64,000 bases of DNA from Brachionus plicatilis (lineage: Eukaryota > Rotifera > Eurotatoria > Ploima > Brachionidae), in the NCBI GenBank assembly GCA_010279815.1, contig QEOQ01000359.1:996849-1060848 (forward strand), written 5' to 3'. Within the stretch, counting starts at the first letter, position 1, and every line of letters begins with the position of its first letter. Shown here piece after piece: positions 1 through 10,903 of the stretch. Below the pieces are notes generated by a model. That model was given only the letters and a program-made list of their open reading frames with translations. It was not told the origin of the DNA and did no database searches. Both the position numbers and the translations under genes were made by a program.

Positions 1-321
1 GAAATTTCTTTTAAAAATTTTTATTTTCAAATTCAAGATATTATTTAGAAAAAAAATCACAAATTCTACTATTATGGAGTAAAAGATGCAAATTATATTT
101 GTTTATTCAAAAATATTTGATTTTACAGAGTAATTTTTAGGATAAAAAAAATCTCTTGAAAGTGCAATTCTTCAAATTTATTTTGAAAAATAAATAAATT
201 TCAGCTACGTTGCCGTCTTATTTGATTGAAATTAAATAGATAACATCAAACATAGAATATTTAGTTTTTGTTTTTGTTTTAACAAAAATCTTTAATTTAT
301 ATTTTTTATACAAGCATGAAA

Positions 322-2034
322 AGGACGTCAGTAAACGTCACCACAAATTTAGAAAAAAAAATCACAAATTCAGTAAAAAAATCACAATTTCAGTAAAAGT
401 ATTACTATTTCATTAAAAAAAATAACCAAATTGGTTTTTTATTCACTAAATCAATAAAACATATTTAATAGAGCGAAACTGTCACAAATTAATATATTAA
501 TTCACTATTTAGATTAAACCTGCACTAATTCGATAAATATATAACTAAAACAGTACTCAATGAACTAATTAATTTTTAAAAATCAATTTAAATAAAACAG
601 AAAATATAAATGCTTAACTTAACTTATTTTATATTAAATTTTTTTTTTTTTTTTATTCTGAAGGAGCACTAACTCGATACATATAAACAAATAAATAAAT
701 AAATGCTCAAATATAACTTTAAATAAAACTTGAATAAAATGTCTACAGAAGCAAATGAAATCAAAAGCTCAAGCATTCAAATAAGTTGTGAGAAGTATAA
801 CGCAAAAATGCTAAAAAAAAAGAGGTTTTTATTGTCCAAATGGCTGTACAAAAAAAAATAGGTAATTTTTTTATTTTTTTTAAGTTTTTTTTTTTACTTT
901 TATTAATTAGTGAATTTTTTACTTAATTCAGTAAATAAAATTAAAATAAAGTTATGATTTAATTGAATTAGTGCTTTTTCATCTTTTTTTGTGATATTTT
1001 TTTATTTTTTGTGTTCTTTTTCTGAAATAAATATTATAAACTGAATTAATTAATTGTTGTTTTTGTGTGTTATTTTTTTACTAAATTAGTGAAGATTTTT
1101 ACTGGATTTGTGGACAGATATTATTTATGCTCGCATGAAAATAGCTTTGATTATAAAAGAAAAAAATTAAAAAATATAAAGCATTTAAAAACATTTACGA
1201 TTTTTTTTTACTTAAATATATTCAATATCAATTAAAAAATAAAGGACTCAGGTCGTAGGTGAATGACTATCATAACATATATTTTTGAAAAAAAGTTTTT
1301 TTTACTTAATAAACCATGGACTGATACAAGATAGGAAATTTTTTTATTGAAACATTTTTAAGGCGTAAGCTTTTTTTGTTGTTCATCAATATCTACTCAA
1401 AAATCGAAAAAAAAACGCTTGGAGTTAATAATATGATGAAAGCTTTATTTTTACATGAAATAATGAAGGTGTCAGCAAAAAAAAATTATTTTTTATGAAA
1501 AATTTGTTGCTTCAAACTAGGTGATTTTTTTGCTAGTTTAATAAGTGTTGATTTCAAGGATGTCATTCGAAATAATAAATTAAATAATAGTAAAAAGAAT
1601 ATTAATTTTAAAAAAACCAAGTTTTATCTTAAAGTTATTAAATTGTAAGGCTATTTTGATTAGTTTTTTTTAAAATTATAATTATTATTGAAAGTGTGGA
1701 AATAAAAAGATAAGATAAAATTTTTATCTTTTAAACAAAGTTATTTTCATGCTTGTATAGAAAAATAATTTTCAAGTAAAATGGACAAGTACATTTCCTT
1801 AATTTCCAATTTTCCTTATTAATGTTAATAATGGGATTTGGCTCATTTCAAGGATCATAGAATAAATATTAATTAACCTCTTTTTTAGTTATATTTTTAT
1901 CAAATTAGTGAAGATTTTATCTATTTGGTAAAGATATAAATTAATTTTTGACAGTATCGCTATAATAATGTTTTATTTTAGTGAAAAAATACTGAATTAG
2001 TGAAGATTTTTACTAGATTTGTGTTGAGGTTTAT
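322..2034. mobile_element. Degenerate DNA transposon(s) with AT-rich terminal and subterminal repeats
   Basis: The left part (about 322-500) has repeated words like CACAAATTCAGTAAAA. The same words return in inverted orientation near 1060-1115 and 1900-2034. The best inverted match pairs about 451-495 with 1953-2000. A second inverted pair, ATACAAGCATGAAAA at about 308 and its complement at about 1745, suggests two nested or joined copies. Inside, 739-862 has a short Met-started ORF. One frame over lies a zinc-finger-like string YCPNGCTKKNR, as if a transposon exon had a frameshift in its A run. No target duplication was found, and the ends are approximate. The repeat style resembles the element at 43465-44495. 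Confidence 0.45.
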
Positions 2035-2345
2035 TGGAGACCATTTATTTTCATTATCCAAGATAAAAAGGGAATCAAAAGAAAGATTTACCATCAAACT
2101 TTAAAATGCAGAGTGATACGCCTTGTTAAATTTTCACGGAATAGAAATTCACATTTTCACAAAGTTGAATTCAAATTAAATTTCTATTTTTAAAATTCTT
2201 CAAGATATATAAAAATAAACTCCAATTAAATATCCAAAAAAAAAGCATTTCAATACTTTATCTTGACTTTGATGAATCTTTTTTGTTGATTCAAAAATAT
2301 CAAAATTATTTATTTGAATTTAATTTTTGACTTTATTTAATTTAG

Positions 2346-2777
2346 TTAAAAACGATCCTGCTCTTTTCGATTTTTTGGCTGATTTTATTGAAAATGACCC
2401 ATCTTACCTAATTCGCCAGCATATTATTCAAAGTATGTGCAAATATCCGCCATTTAAACTAAACTCGGACGAATCTTGCCTAAATACTGAGAGTGTGGTC
2501 ATTAGGCTCTGGAATTTGATGGGGTAAATTATTTTAAAAGAAATTTTAATTTTCTTTAATTAAAATTTTTGATTTTATCGTAGAGACAAATTTTGTTTCA
2601 ATAATTCTCTCAAGTCTGGTATTGTCGAGCTGTATCATTTACTATTTGGCATGAATAAACCTAAATGCCTAAAGCACACTGTAAGTATTCACATTTTTCC
2701 AAATTTTTCCACGTTCGAAGGCGTATTCCACAAAATGCATTTAGAATATTCCTAAAAAATCTTGCCAAGCAAAATGA
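2346..2777 (+). CDS. TAF2: C-terminal exons of a TAF2-like TFIID subunit (partial)
   Basis: Three exons fit together: 2346-2523, 2584-2680 and 2745-2777, ending in TGA. Introns of 60 and 64 nt have GT..AG ends and phases that close. The peptide has the order known from the TAF2 C-terminal repeat region: a helical pair with 'VKNDPALFDFLADFIENDPS', then YPPFKLNSDES, VIRLWNLM and IVELYHLLFGMNKPKCLK. TAF2 binds core promoter DNA in TFIID and has an M1-aminopeptidase-like fold upstream. Only about 103 residues are here. The first exon begins in phase after a TTTAG acceptor, so earlier exons must lie further left, probably outside the window, with the transposon at 322-2034 inside the intron. It could also be a stranded 3' pseudogene copy. 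The family call rests on recalled similarity. Confidence 0.6.
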
Positions 2778-3335
2778 ATGCCAAAAAACAAATAATCAAT
2801 TGAAAATAGCCTAATCATTATTTTTTTTATTTAAGCTTGCTGTTTTTAAATATTTGTTGTTTTTAATAAGTTCTAAAAAGCGGTTTGATAAGTGAATGTT
2901 TTCTCATGTTTTTTAATGAAATATGCCTTCGAGTTATAGAAAAAAAAATAATTTTTTTAAATCGATATATTAATTTTATTTTTACCTAGTCAAAACAAAC
3001 AATAATCAGCAATTTTGAAGTTAAGCTTGAAGATTAATGCCAAAATCAAAAGTACCTTTATTTTTATAAAAATATTTTTTTATACTCTATTACAAATTTA
3101 CAAATAAAATTAAATAAAAACTTTTAAAAATATTTATTTGTCAACATATCCTTATTTTAAAATTCGGGATTTGAAAGGATTTTTTTTTGCGAAACGTTGC
3201 TAAGGTAATATTATTTATTTAGAATTTTTTTCAGAAAAAGGTATGATTAAGCAAAAATAATTCAGATATAAGTAATCAGGAGAGTTTAAATATTGTAGAA
3301 AGTTTTAATAAAAATTTTATTTTTCAAACTCAAAA
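2778..3335. other. Intergenic spacer between TAF2 tail and GST
   Basis: AT-rich sequence with no convincing exon. GATATAAGT at about 3264 lies some 65 bp before the GST start codon and could serve as its TATA element. Confidence 0.4.
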
Positions 3336-3959
3336 ATGGTTACCTACAAGCTTTACTATTTTAATATGAAAGGCAGGGGAGAGTTGATTAGACTCTTATT
3401 TGCCGCCTCTGGACAAAAGTATGAGGATTTTCGAATCGAGAAGAATGACTGGCCAGAATACAAAGCAAAATCACCTTTTGGCCAAGCACCTTATCTTGAA
3501 ATAACCAATGGAAAAAAGACAATGATCTTGTCTCAATCAGTGGCCATCGGACGCTACTTGGCTCGCAAGTTCGGCTTTGCCGGTAAAGGTGATGAAGAAC
3601 AAGCTATGGTTGATATGTATGGTGACCAAATATCTGATTTGTTGAACGAATTTGCCAAATTTATGATGGAGCAAGATGAAACCAAGAAACAAGAAATATT
3701 CCAAAAATTACAAAACGAAATTATGCCATTTCATATGAAATTTTTTGAAGCCAAACTTGCACAGAGCAAGACAGGATTTTTCTTTGATAGCGGCTTGACT
3801 TGGATAGATCTATATCTTTTCAATTTGTTGGGTCTATTGGGTGATCAAAGAAATCAGTTGTTCGAACATTTTAAAGCTGTTAAAAATTTGTACGATAAAG
3901 TAAGCGAACATGGAAAAATAAAAGCTTATCTGGAAACAAGGCCGGAAACAGCTATGTAG
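3336..3959 (+). CDS. Sigma-class glutathione S-transferase (GST copy 1)
   Basis: A 207-residue single-exon gene, the usual size for cytosolic sigma GSTs (the prostaglandin-D-synthase/S-crystallin group). The N-terminal thioredoxin-like domain shows YKLYYFNMKGRGELIR with the catalytic Tyr at residue 8, the cis-Pro motif GQAPYLE and the glutathione-binding SQSVAIGRYLARK. The helical C-terminal domain ends in ...KAYLETRPETAM. The enzyme should join glutathione to electrophiles or lipid peroxides in the cytosol. It is the most divergent of the four GSTs in this window, especially in the C-terminal half (residues 105-200). The start Met is the common MVxYKL start seen in all four copies. AATAAATAAATAAATAAAT downstream at 4054-4072 can supply the poly(A) signal. 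Confidence 0.93.
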   Translation: MVTYKLYYFNMKGRGELIRLLFAASGQKYEDFRIEKNDWPEYKAKSPFGQAPYLEITNGKKTMILSQSVAIGRYLARKFGFAGKGDEEQAMVDMYGDQISDLLNEFAKFMMEQDETKKQEIFQKLQNEIMPFHMKFFEAKLAQSKTGFFFDSGLTWIDLYLFNLLGLLGDQRNQLFEHFKAVKNLYDKVSEHGKIKAYLETRPETAM

Positions 3960-5887
3960 CCGATTTATTTATATCAAAAAAATACTTAGATTTTGATTAG
4001 AACTCAATAGTTTGGAAACTAAATGCACTATAAAATTAGTTTTTTTTCCTTAATAAATAAATAAATAAATATGAAAAAAAATATTTTAATTATCTTTGTA
4101 TGCCTTTATTAATTTTTATTTACTTAAATTCAGTTAAATTAGGTTAAATTCAAAAAAAATAATATCATTCAATTCAGCGATACCAATTATTACTTTCAGG
4201 ATTTTGATCAAAATTTTGTATTTGATAAAATATTTCTTGCGGGTTATAATATTTTAGATAATAGAATTTATTATGTTCGGATAAATATATAAACTTAAAG
4301 GATTAGTTTAGTTAAAAATTTCAATTAAACTTTTATTGGAAATATATTTAAAAAATATTCCAAATAAAAAAAATAAGCCCTAGAACTCAAAAAAAAAAGA
4401 GTTATAGATTTAAAATATTTAAAATTACCAGATATTTCCTAGATTTTGTTTATTATTATTATTATTATTTTTATTATTATTAATTGATTCACCTCCAATT
4501 TGAGGCAATTTAGAATTTATTATAATATTAACTTTTAAAAGATATGAAATACAAAAAAAAATTAAAAAAAAGTGCTTATTATTAAATTAGTTTGTATAAA
4601 AGTCAATATTTATATTTAATTCTAATAAATTTATTCAATACATTTTAGGTTGGATCCTGGTTTATTTCAAGTTTTATCTAGAATCTAAAAAAATTCAAAA
4701 TAATGCATACACATTAAAACTTTTAATGTGTGTGCATTATTTTGAATTCTTTCATTTATGATAAATGAAAATTACTCTGCATAATATTTGCAGATGCTAA
4801 ATAAATTTTAATTCATTGCCTGGTAAAATTTACAAACTAATTTTGAAAAAAAGATTTTTTAAAATTAAAAAAAAAATTTTGTTCTTTTTGATTTTCTATT
4901 TTATTTTTCCCTATTAAGCCTTATGGTCAGAATAGTAGATGTAAATGCTGAAACATACAATTTATCATCTAAATCCAGGTTCTCAAAAATTTAAAAATAA
5001 TGCACACACATTAAAATAAATGAAAATTACTCTGCATAATATTTGCAGATGCTGAATTGAAATTAAATGCATCGCCTGGTAAAATTTACAGAATCAATTT
5101 TTGGCTCCTTTTTTTTATTCCAAAATTCCCAATATCTATATTAATTGACCATCCCATTTTATGCCAAAAATTTAACCTATAAAATTTTCCTGTTATTTAT
5201 TTTTTAATCAATTATTTTTTAGTCAGTTAGACTAAAAAAAAATATGAATATATTTTTTAAATAATTTTAAATATTTATAATAATATTTAAAAATATAATA
5301 ATTTTAAACTTTCGAAAGAAATATTCTCACGCATTAGCGTGACAACGTGCCAAAAAGCATGCAATACATACGTGGATAAAGAGGTTTCAGTTTTTACAAG
5401 CGAAGAATGACCAGCCCATAGTTCAGACCAAGGATTTACATCAACAACGCATTCAAAATTTATATTTAAAAATTAAAATTTTTCAAAAAATATGATCAAT
5501 CTGTAAATTTGTATATTAGAACAGATGGTAAAAACATAAAAAAATTATGAATACACAAATTTTTTAGGAAAAAATAATTTAATAAAAGAATTTTAATTAA
5601 TTAAAAGAACTTCCTCAAAAACACCCTACAAATGATAAGTCTTCTTAATTGTTATAGGAAAAAATCTAGATCATACAAAAATACAAAGATAAATTTAAAT
5701 AAAATATAACCAAGATAAAAACATTTGTCATATACTATTTTTACGCAATATTTCAAAAAAAAATTTCTGTACAACTACTACTGAAAAAACTTCGCAAATA
5801 GCATAATAAACTACATCTTAAAAGAGTTGTTTTAAAATTAATATTTTTTTTAAAATAAGTATAAAAAATATTTAAAACGAACAAAAA
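3960..5887. other. Intergenic region before TRAP1
   Basis: Holds a (TTA)n tract (about 4450-4481) and the repeat pair at 4688-5101. A less AT-rich patch at about 5330-5460 includes the hairpin CACGCATTAGCGTG and is open for about 50 codons on the minus strand (reading NPWSELWAGHSSLVKTETS). I do not recognise that peptide, and no gene could be built around it. Confidence 0.35.
4688..5101. repeat. Hairpin repeat and partial direct duplicate
   Basis: At about 4692-4748 the sequence AATAATGCATACACATTAAAA is followed at once by its inverse, TTTTAATGTGTGTGCATTATT, giving a near-perfect hairpin. The following 90 bases (ATAAATGAAAATTACTCTGC..., GCAGATGCT, CCTGGTAAAATTTACA) recur at 5019-5101, after a copy of the left hairpin arm at 4995-5015. 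The second unit lacks the right hairpin arm, so one unit probably derives from the other by duplication and deletion, or both are copies of a small dispersed element. Confidence 0.7.
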
Positions 5888-8156
5888 ATGAACAAATTTG
5901 TTCTATTTACAAAAACTTTGAGACAAGTCAATTCTTCCAGAATAATTTACCAAGCTAGACATTTATCTTCATTAAATGTTGCTTCTTTTAAAAAACAATC
6001 CGAAATTAATAATTACCAAAAACGTCTCATCCAAACCAGCAATTTTTTGTGTGAGGCCGAACGAGTGGTTGGAAAATCAGAAAAATACGAATTTTTAGCC
6101 GAAACCAAACAATTGCTAAACATAGTAGCCAAGTCATTGTACTCAGATAAGGAAGTTTTTGTCCGTGAATTAATATCAAACGCCAGCGATGCAATTGAAA
6201 AGCTCAAATACGCCCAATTGACCAGCAATCAGCCAGTTGAAAGTCAAATTCCTTTTGAGATTCAAATAAACGCCAATGACATGAACAATACCTTGACAAT
6301 CCAGGACACAGGTGTTGGAATGACAAAAGATGAATTGGTTAAATTTTTAGGAACAATTGCCCATTCGGGATCCAAAGCTTTTATTGAAAATTTGTCCAAA
6401 AATGCCGAAAATGGTCCAAATAGCATAATTGGCCAATTTGGTGTGGGCTTTTACTCAGCTTTTATGGTCGCTGATAAAGTACAAGTATTCAGTAAATCTT
6501 ACAAAGAAACCGAGAACGCTTTCGAATGGTCATCGTCAGGGTAGCGGTGCTCACTTTTGATTTTGTTAAGCTGTAAATTTTATTTTTTTAGAGACGGAAG
6601 TTATGAGATTAGCGAAGCTGAAGGCGTTAGCAGAGGAACAAAGATAATTCTTCACCTAAAGGATGATTGCAGTGAATTTTCAAAAGAAGACGCGATCAAA
6701 AGTGATCTTTAAAAAATTAAAATATTTTAAATTTTAAATTTTTTTTTTTAAGAGATTGTTAATAAATATAGTAATTTTGTTGGTTTTCCAATTGTAGTTA
6801 ACGGGGATAAGATAAATTTGATTCAGGTAAGGCATTAAAAAATTTTTGAAATTTTTAGGTAAATTTCATTTTTAGCCGATCTGGCTGGAAGATGCTAAAA
6901 ATGTTACCGAGGAACAGCATGAAGAGTTTTATAAATTCTTGGGAAATATGGACAAACCACGTTACACATTTGCGTACAAAACTGACGCTCCGTTGAACAT
7001 TCGCGCCTTGTTCTATGTGCCAACATTCAAACCAAGTCCAATAGAGATTAGCCAAGAGGGAGATGTGGGCGTTTCACTTTACAGCAAAAAAGTTCTGATA
7101 TTGTCAAAAGCTAACCAAATTTTGCCAAGATGGCTGAGATTTATAAAAGGCGTGGTTGACAGTGAAGACATACCATTGAATTTGTCCAGAGAGTTGTTAC
7201 AAGACAGCAATTTAATTAGAAAATTGAGATCAATTTTGACCCAGCGCATTTTAAGATTTTTGAATGACGAGGCCAAATTTGACGAGCAAAAATACATGGA
7301 ATTCTATTCGGATTACAATTTGTACTTTAAAGAAGGAATCTACAGGGCTGCTGACCAAAACGAAAAAGAGGAAATAGCTTCCTTGCTAAGATTTGAGACA
7401 AACAAGACCGAGCCTGGAAAGACCATTTCCTTAAATGAATACGTAAAACGAATGAATCCAGACCAGAAGAACATATTTTATTACGCGGCACCAAGTCGCG
7501 AAATAGCCCTGAACAGCCCTTATTTTGAAGCTATTAAGAAAAAAGATCACGAAGTTTTGTTCTTATTCGAACAGTATGATGAAATGGTCGCACTTCAGTT
7601 GTATCAATTCAAGAGCAAGCAGTTGGTCGGAATTGAGCAGGAAAATTTGGCTGATAAAAATAAAGATGACTTGATAATAGAAGGTGATAGCAGGAGTTTG
7701 AATAATGATCAAGCTCAAGAAATGAAAAATTGGCTAAAAAATACTTTGTCAAGCAAAATAAAAAGTGTTAAGATTACCAATAAATTGGACACCCATCCAT
7801 GTATCATCACCGCGGATAATATGAGCTTTTTGAGACACTTGATCAAAACAAGTTATATGCAAAGAGAAAAAGTATCCGATTTTTATAATTTGGTAAATTT
7901 GACTCTTGAAATAAACCCGAAAAATGGTCTCATTAAATCATTGTATGACATGCACAAAAAAGATCCAGATTTAAGCAAAGCTGTTGCTGAACAAGTAAAT
8001 TTTTTTTATATTTTTTTTGTTGTGTTTATAGATTTAAAAAAAAATTTTAAGCTTTTGGACAATTCTCTAGTCACTGCTGGTTTAGTTGAAGATCCAAGAT
8101 TAGTTCTGAGTAATTTAAATAGTTTGTTGGAAAAAGCGTTTACACGCAAGGTTTAA
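5888..8156 (+). CDS. TRAP1: Mitochondrial Hsp90 chaperone TRAP1
   Basis: Five exons join in frame: 5888-6540, 6592-6701, 6753-6826, 6876-7994 and 8052-8156. They give 686 residues (human TRAP1 has about 704). The N-terminus is rich in Lys/Arg/Ser and lacks acids, as expected of a mitochondrial presequence. The GHKL ATPase domain follows: VRELISNASDAIEKL, DTGVGMT, AHSGSKAF and GQFGVGFYSAFMV. The middle domain contains KPRYTFAYKTDAPLNIRALF, RGVVDSEDIPLNLSREL-type sequence with the catalytic Arg loop, and EVLFLFEQYDE. The C-terminal dimerisation part ends AGLVEDPRLV. TRAP1 folds client proteins in the matrix using ATP. The last intron (57 nt) is a multiple of three and stays open when read through. 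Splicing at GTAAAT/TTTTAAG restores the conserved Q-x-x-x-N..AGLVEDPR spacing, so I chose that. Confidence 0.95.
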
Positions 8157-8242
8157 ATATTAAATAAATTAAATTACTAAAAAAAAATTTTTTTATTAAC
8201 TTATATTGAAATTATAAATTTAGAAAACTTTAAAAAAATTAA

Positions 8243-8314
8243 AGGTTCTACCGAGATTTGAACTCGGATCGCTGGATTCAAAGTCCAGAGTGCTAACCGT
8301 TACACCATAGAACC
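8243..8314 (-). tRNA. tRNA-Gln (anticodon TTG), copy 1
   Basis: The minus strand reads GGTTCTATGGTGTAACGGTT..., with a seven-base acceptor stem GGTTCTA/TAGAACC. The anticodon loop CTTTGAA sits on the stem CTGGA/TCCAG. The T arm is CCGAG-TTCAAAT-CTCGG, and the discriminator is T. It is 72 nt with no intron. The internal A box (TGGTGTAACGGTT) and B box (AGTTCAAATCT) are intact. Anticodon TTG reads CAA, glutamine. Confidence 0.96.
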
Positions 8315-8454
8315 TACAATTTAATTTGAATAAATTTTGAGATAAGAAAAAATTTAAAGACAAAAAAATTGATAAAAATAAAAGATAAAAACTATTGAAG
8401 CAAATCGAAATTCGAGTGACTATATAGTTTAATTTTTTCAAAAAAAAAACTGAA

Positions 8455-8526
8455 AGGTTCTACCGAGATTTGAACTCGGATCGCTGGATTCAAAGTCCAG
8501 AGTGCTAACCGTTACACCATAGAACC
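8455..8526 (-). tRNA. tRNA-Gln (anticodon TTG), copy 2
   Basis: All 72 bases are identical to the copy at 8243-8314, on the same strand 140 bp away. The DNA between them is not duplicated beyond a few bases on each side, so this is a small tandem duplication, or two genes kept identical. Confidence 0.96.
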
Positions 8527-10221
8527 TATATTTAATTTTCTAACAAATATTAATAATTTTTTTTAAAAATTGTTTGTTGAAAAAAAATGGATGAGGCGAA
8601 AAAAAATGAGAGAGCAATTAATAAAAAATACGAAAAATTATTATTTAAATTAATTAAATTTCTAAGCAATTTCATATATCTTAATTTTTTGATTATTAAT
8701 ATTTTATTAATATCTTAATATTTCTTCAAATAAATAAATGATCAAATAAATTTAATTTAAAGTTTTTTTTTTTAATTGAAATCATTTTTAATAGTGGTGA
8801 AATCGAATATGCATATTCGAACCGATATTCGAATTAGTAGCATTTAGAATGAAAATTAAGTTTGAATTTTACTTTTTAAATAAATAATTTTGAATAATTT
8901 ACTTGAAAAATTGATTTATTTTAATTAAAAACTGAATCTCTAATATATTCGACGAAATAATATTTATTGATCAAAAACTGAATATAATAAATATCCTATT
9001 TAATATTTGAAAATAAAAATTGATCAAAAAAATAATTGAAAAAAAAATTGAATTTCAACTCGACTTGTATACTAAAAGTGGGTTAGGACTGATATTCACG
9101 AGTCAACACAACTCTTCAACATTTTCTGGATAACGATAGACCAAACCACCTAACCTGGCACCAGATTAAACCAACAAAAAACAAAAGTACAAAAAACTAA
9201 ATATTTAAAATCTTAATTATTCAAATATTTTATTCAAAATTTTAATATATTTAAATTATTAGTTGTATTTATCTAAAATTCAAGTTAGTTTTTAAATTTT
9301 AATTAAGTTCAAATTTTTATTTAAAAATAGATAGTTTTCGATTTAATTTCAAAAATAAAAATAAAATCAAATATAAATTCAAATTTATCTTATATTCAAG
9401 ATTTTATTCGAATATATTACTTTTTCAATAGTCTTTTCAAATATTTTATCAAGTTTCAATTTGTGTCCAAAAGACTAATTTTTTTCTAGGAATGAATTTT
9501 CTTATTATTTTTAATTGTTATGTGGTTCAGCTTTCTTATTATTATATTTTTTAAACCAAAATTAAAATTATGGTTAATTATGATTTGTAAAAATTAAAGT
9601 CATGATTAATTTGCGATTTCTTTCTAAAATTTTTCCTAATTTCAGAAAAAAAATAAAAAATCCCATTTCCATTATTGATTTAATTTATTTCAACAATTTT
9701 ATTGGTTTTTTGGAAAAATTTTCTTTATTAAAAATATTTAAGTATCTCTTCAATATTTTTTGACAAATTTTCAAATCAGTTTTCATATTAATTTTTTAAG
9801 TTTTGATTTGCCTAATAATTAGAAAGAAATTTCGAAAAAATTTAATTTTAATCTTAATTTTAATTTTGATATCTTACAGGTTTTAAAATGTCTTTAAGAT
9901 TAAAAATTTTTTTTGATTTTTTAGGTTGACAATTTTTTTTTGAAACAAATGTAATTTTATATTTACGCCATGCAATTGTGAATTTAGCCTTTTATTTTTG
10001 GAGAAAATAAGAGAAAAAATGCCTTCATTCATTTAAAAAATAAGATTCATTTTTTCCTATGTTGGTCAAACTATATCTTTAAAAGCAAAAATAATAAAAA
10101 GGTTTAATTTTCAAAAATAATTTTTTTTCCACTACTGCCATTATTTTATTAAAGATATAATTTTTTTGATTAAAATTAAAAATAAAATAAATTGCTATTA
10201 TTTATTGACGATTTGAAAGAA
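8527..10221. other. Gene-poor AT-rich spacer
   Basis: No ORF or splice-linked exons were seen. There is a palindrome CGAATATGCATATTCG at about 8806, followed by CGATATTCG. A patch of ordinary base composition at about 9060-9180 shows no coding frame. Confidence 0.4.
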
Positions 10222-10903
10222 TCAAATTTCGGTTTTTGGTCTGTTGATAACCCATTCAGCAATTTTAGGATTTCCTCTAACTTTCGCCTCTAAAGCTTTT
10301 ACGTGAGGATATTTATCCAAAATGGCATTTCTTTTCTCATCAAGCCATTCAAGAGTACAAAATAAAAACAAATCCGGCCATGTAATTCCGCTATTACACA
10401 AATACTCAGTTGCACTTCTGGCCACAATATCTTCCAAAATCTGCAAATTCTTTGGAATAATTTCATCATAAAGTCTTGTGTGTAATTTTGATTTTAAGTT
10501 TTCATCTTTTTCGAATCGAACTTTGGCTAATTCATTGAACAAATCACTTATTAAATCACCATAAGATTCTACTTCAGCCTGTTCCTCCTTACCAACACCA
10601 GCAATACCGAAAATGCGTGCAAGATAACGAGCTAGAAAATCAAACATTTTCAAGTTAAAATATTCTTAATATAAATCTATTTTTACCAATTGAAAGTGAT
10701 TGACCAAGCCGAAATACTCTATCTTTGTCATCAATCAATTCTAAAAATGGAGCTTGACCAAGTGGAGCTTTCTTTTTATATTCTGGCCACTCATTCATTT
10801 CGAATCTAATGTCTTCGAACTCCTGAGCTGCGGTAGCAAATATAAGTCTGATTAGCTCAGCTCGGCCTCTTGCATTAAAGTAATATAATTTATAATTAAC
10901 CAT
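10222..10903 (-). CDS. Sigma-class glutathione S-transferase (GST copy 2, one intron)
   Basis: Two exons on the minus strand, 10903-10687 and 10631-10222, join across a 55-nt GT..AG intron to give 208 residues. The junction rebuilds [15 protein letters not shown] exactly as in the intronless copies. The N-terminus [19 protein letters not shown] has the catalytic Tyr at position 8. GQAPFLE is the cis-Pro motif, and the C-terminus is [11 protein letters not shown]. The C-terminal domain differs from copies 3 and 4 at many sites and has Cys residues around [13 protein letters not shown]. It is the only one of the four with an intron, which lies in the codon before ARYLAR. It probably makes a cytosolic detoxification enzyme. 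Confidence 0.93.

Noticed and set aside
5300..5470. Heat-shock element for TRAP1 in the TTTCGAAAGAAATATTC stretch
   Set aside because: The GAA/TTC units are not spaced by two bases as an HSE needs, and the site is 560 bp from the start codon.
6013..7297. Minus-strand ORFs of 66-72 codons opposite TRAP1
   Set aside because: They are antisense shadows of the TRAP1 exons, with no domain sense.
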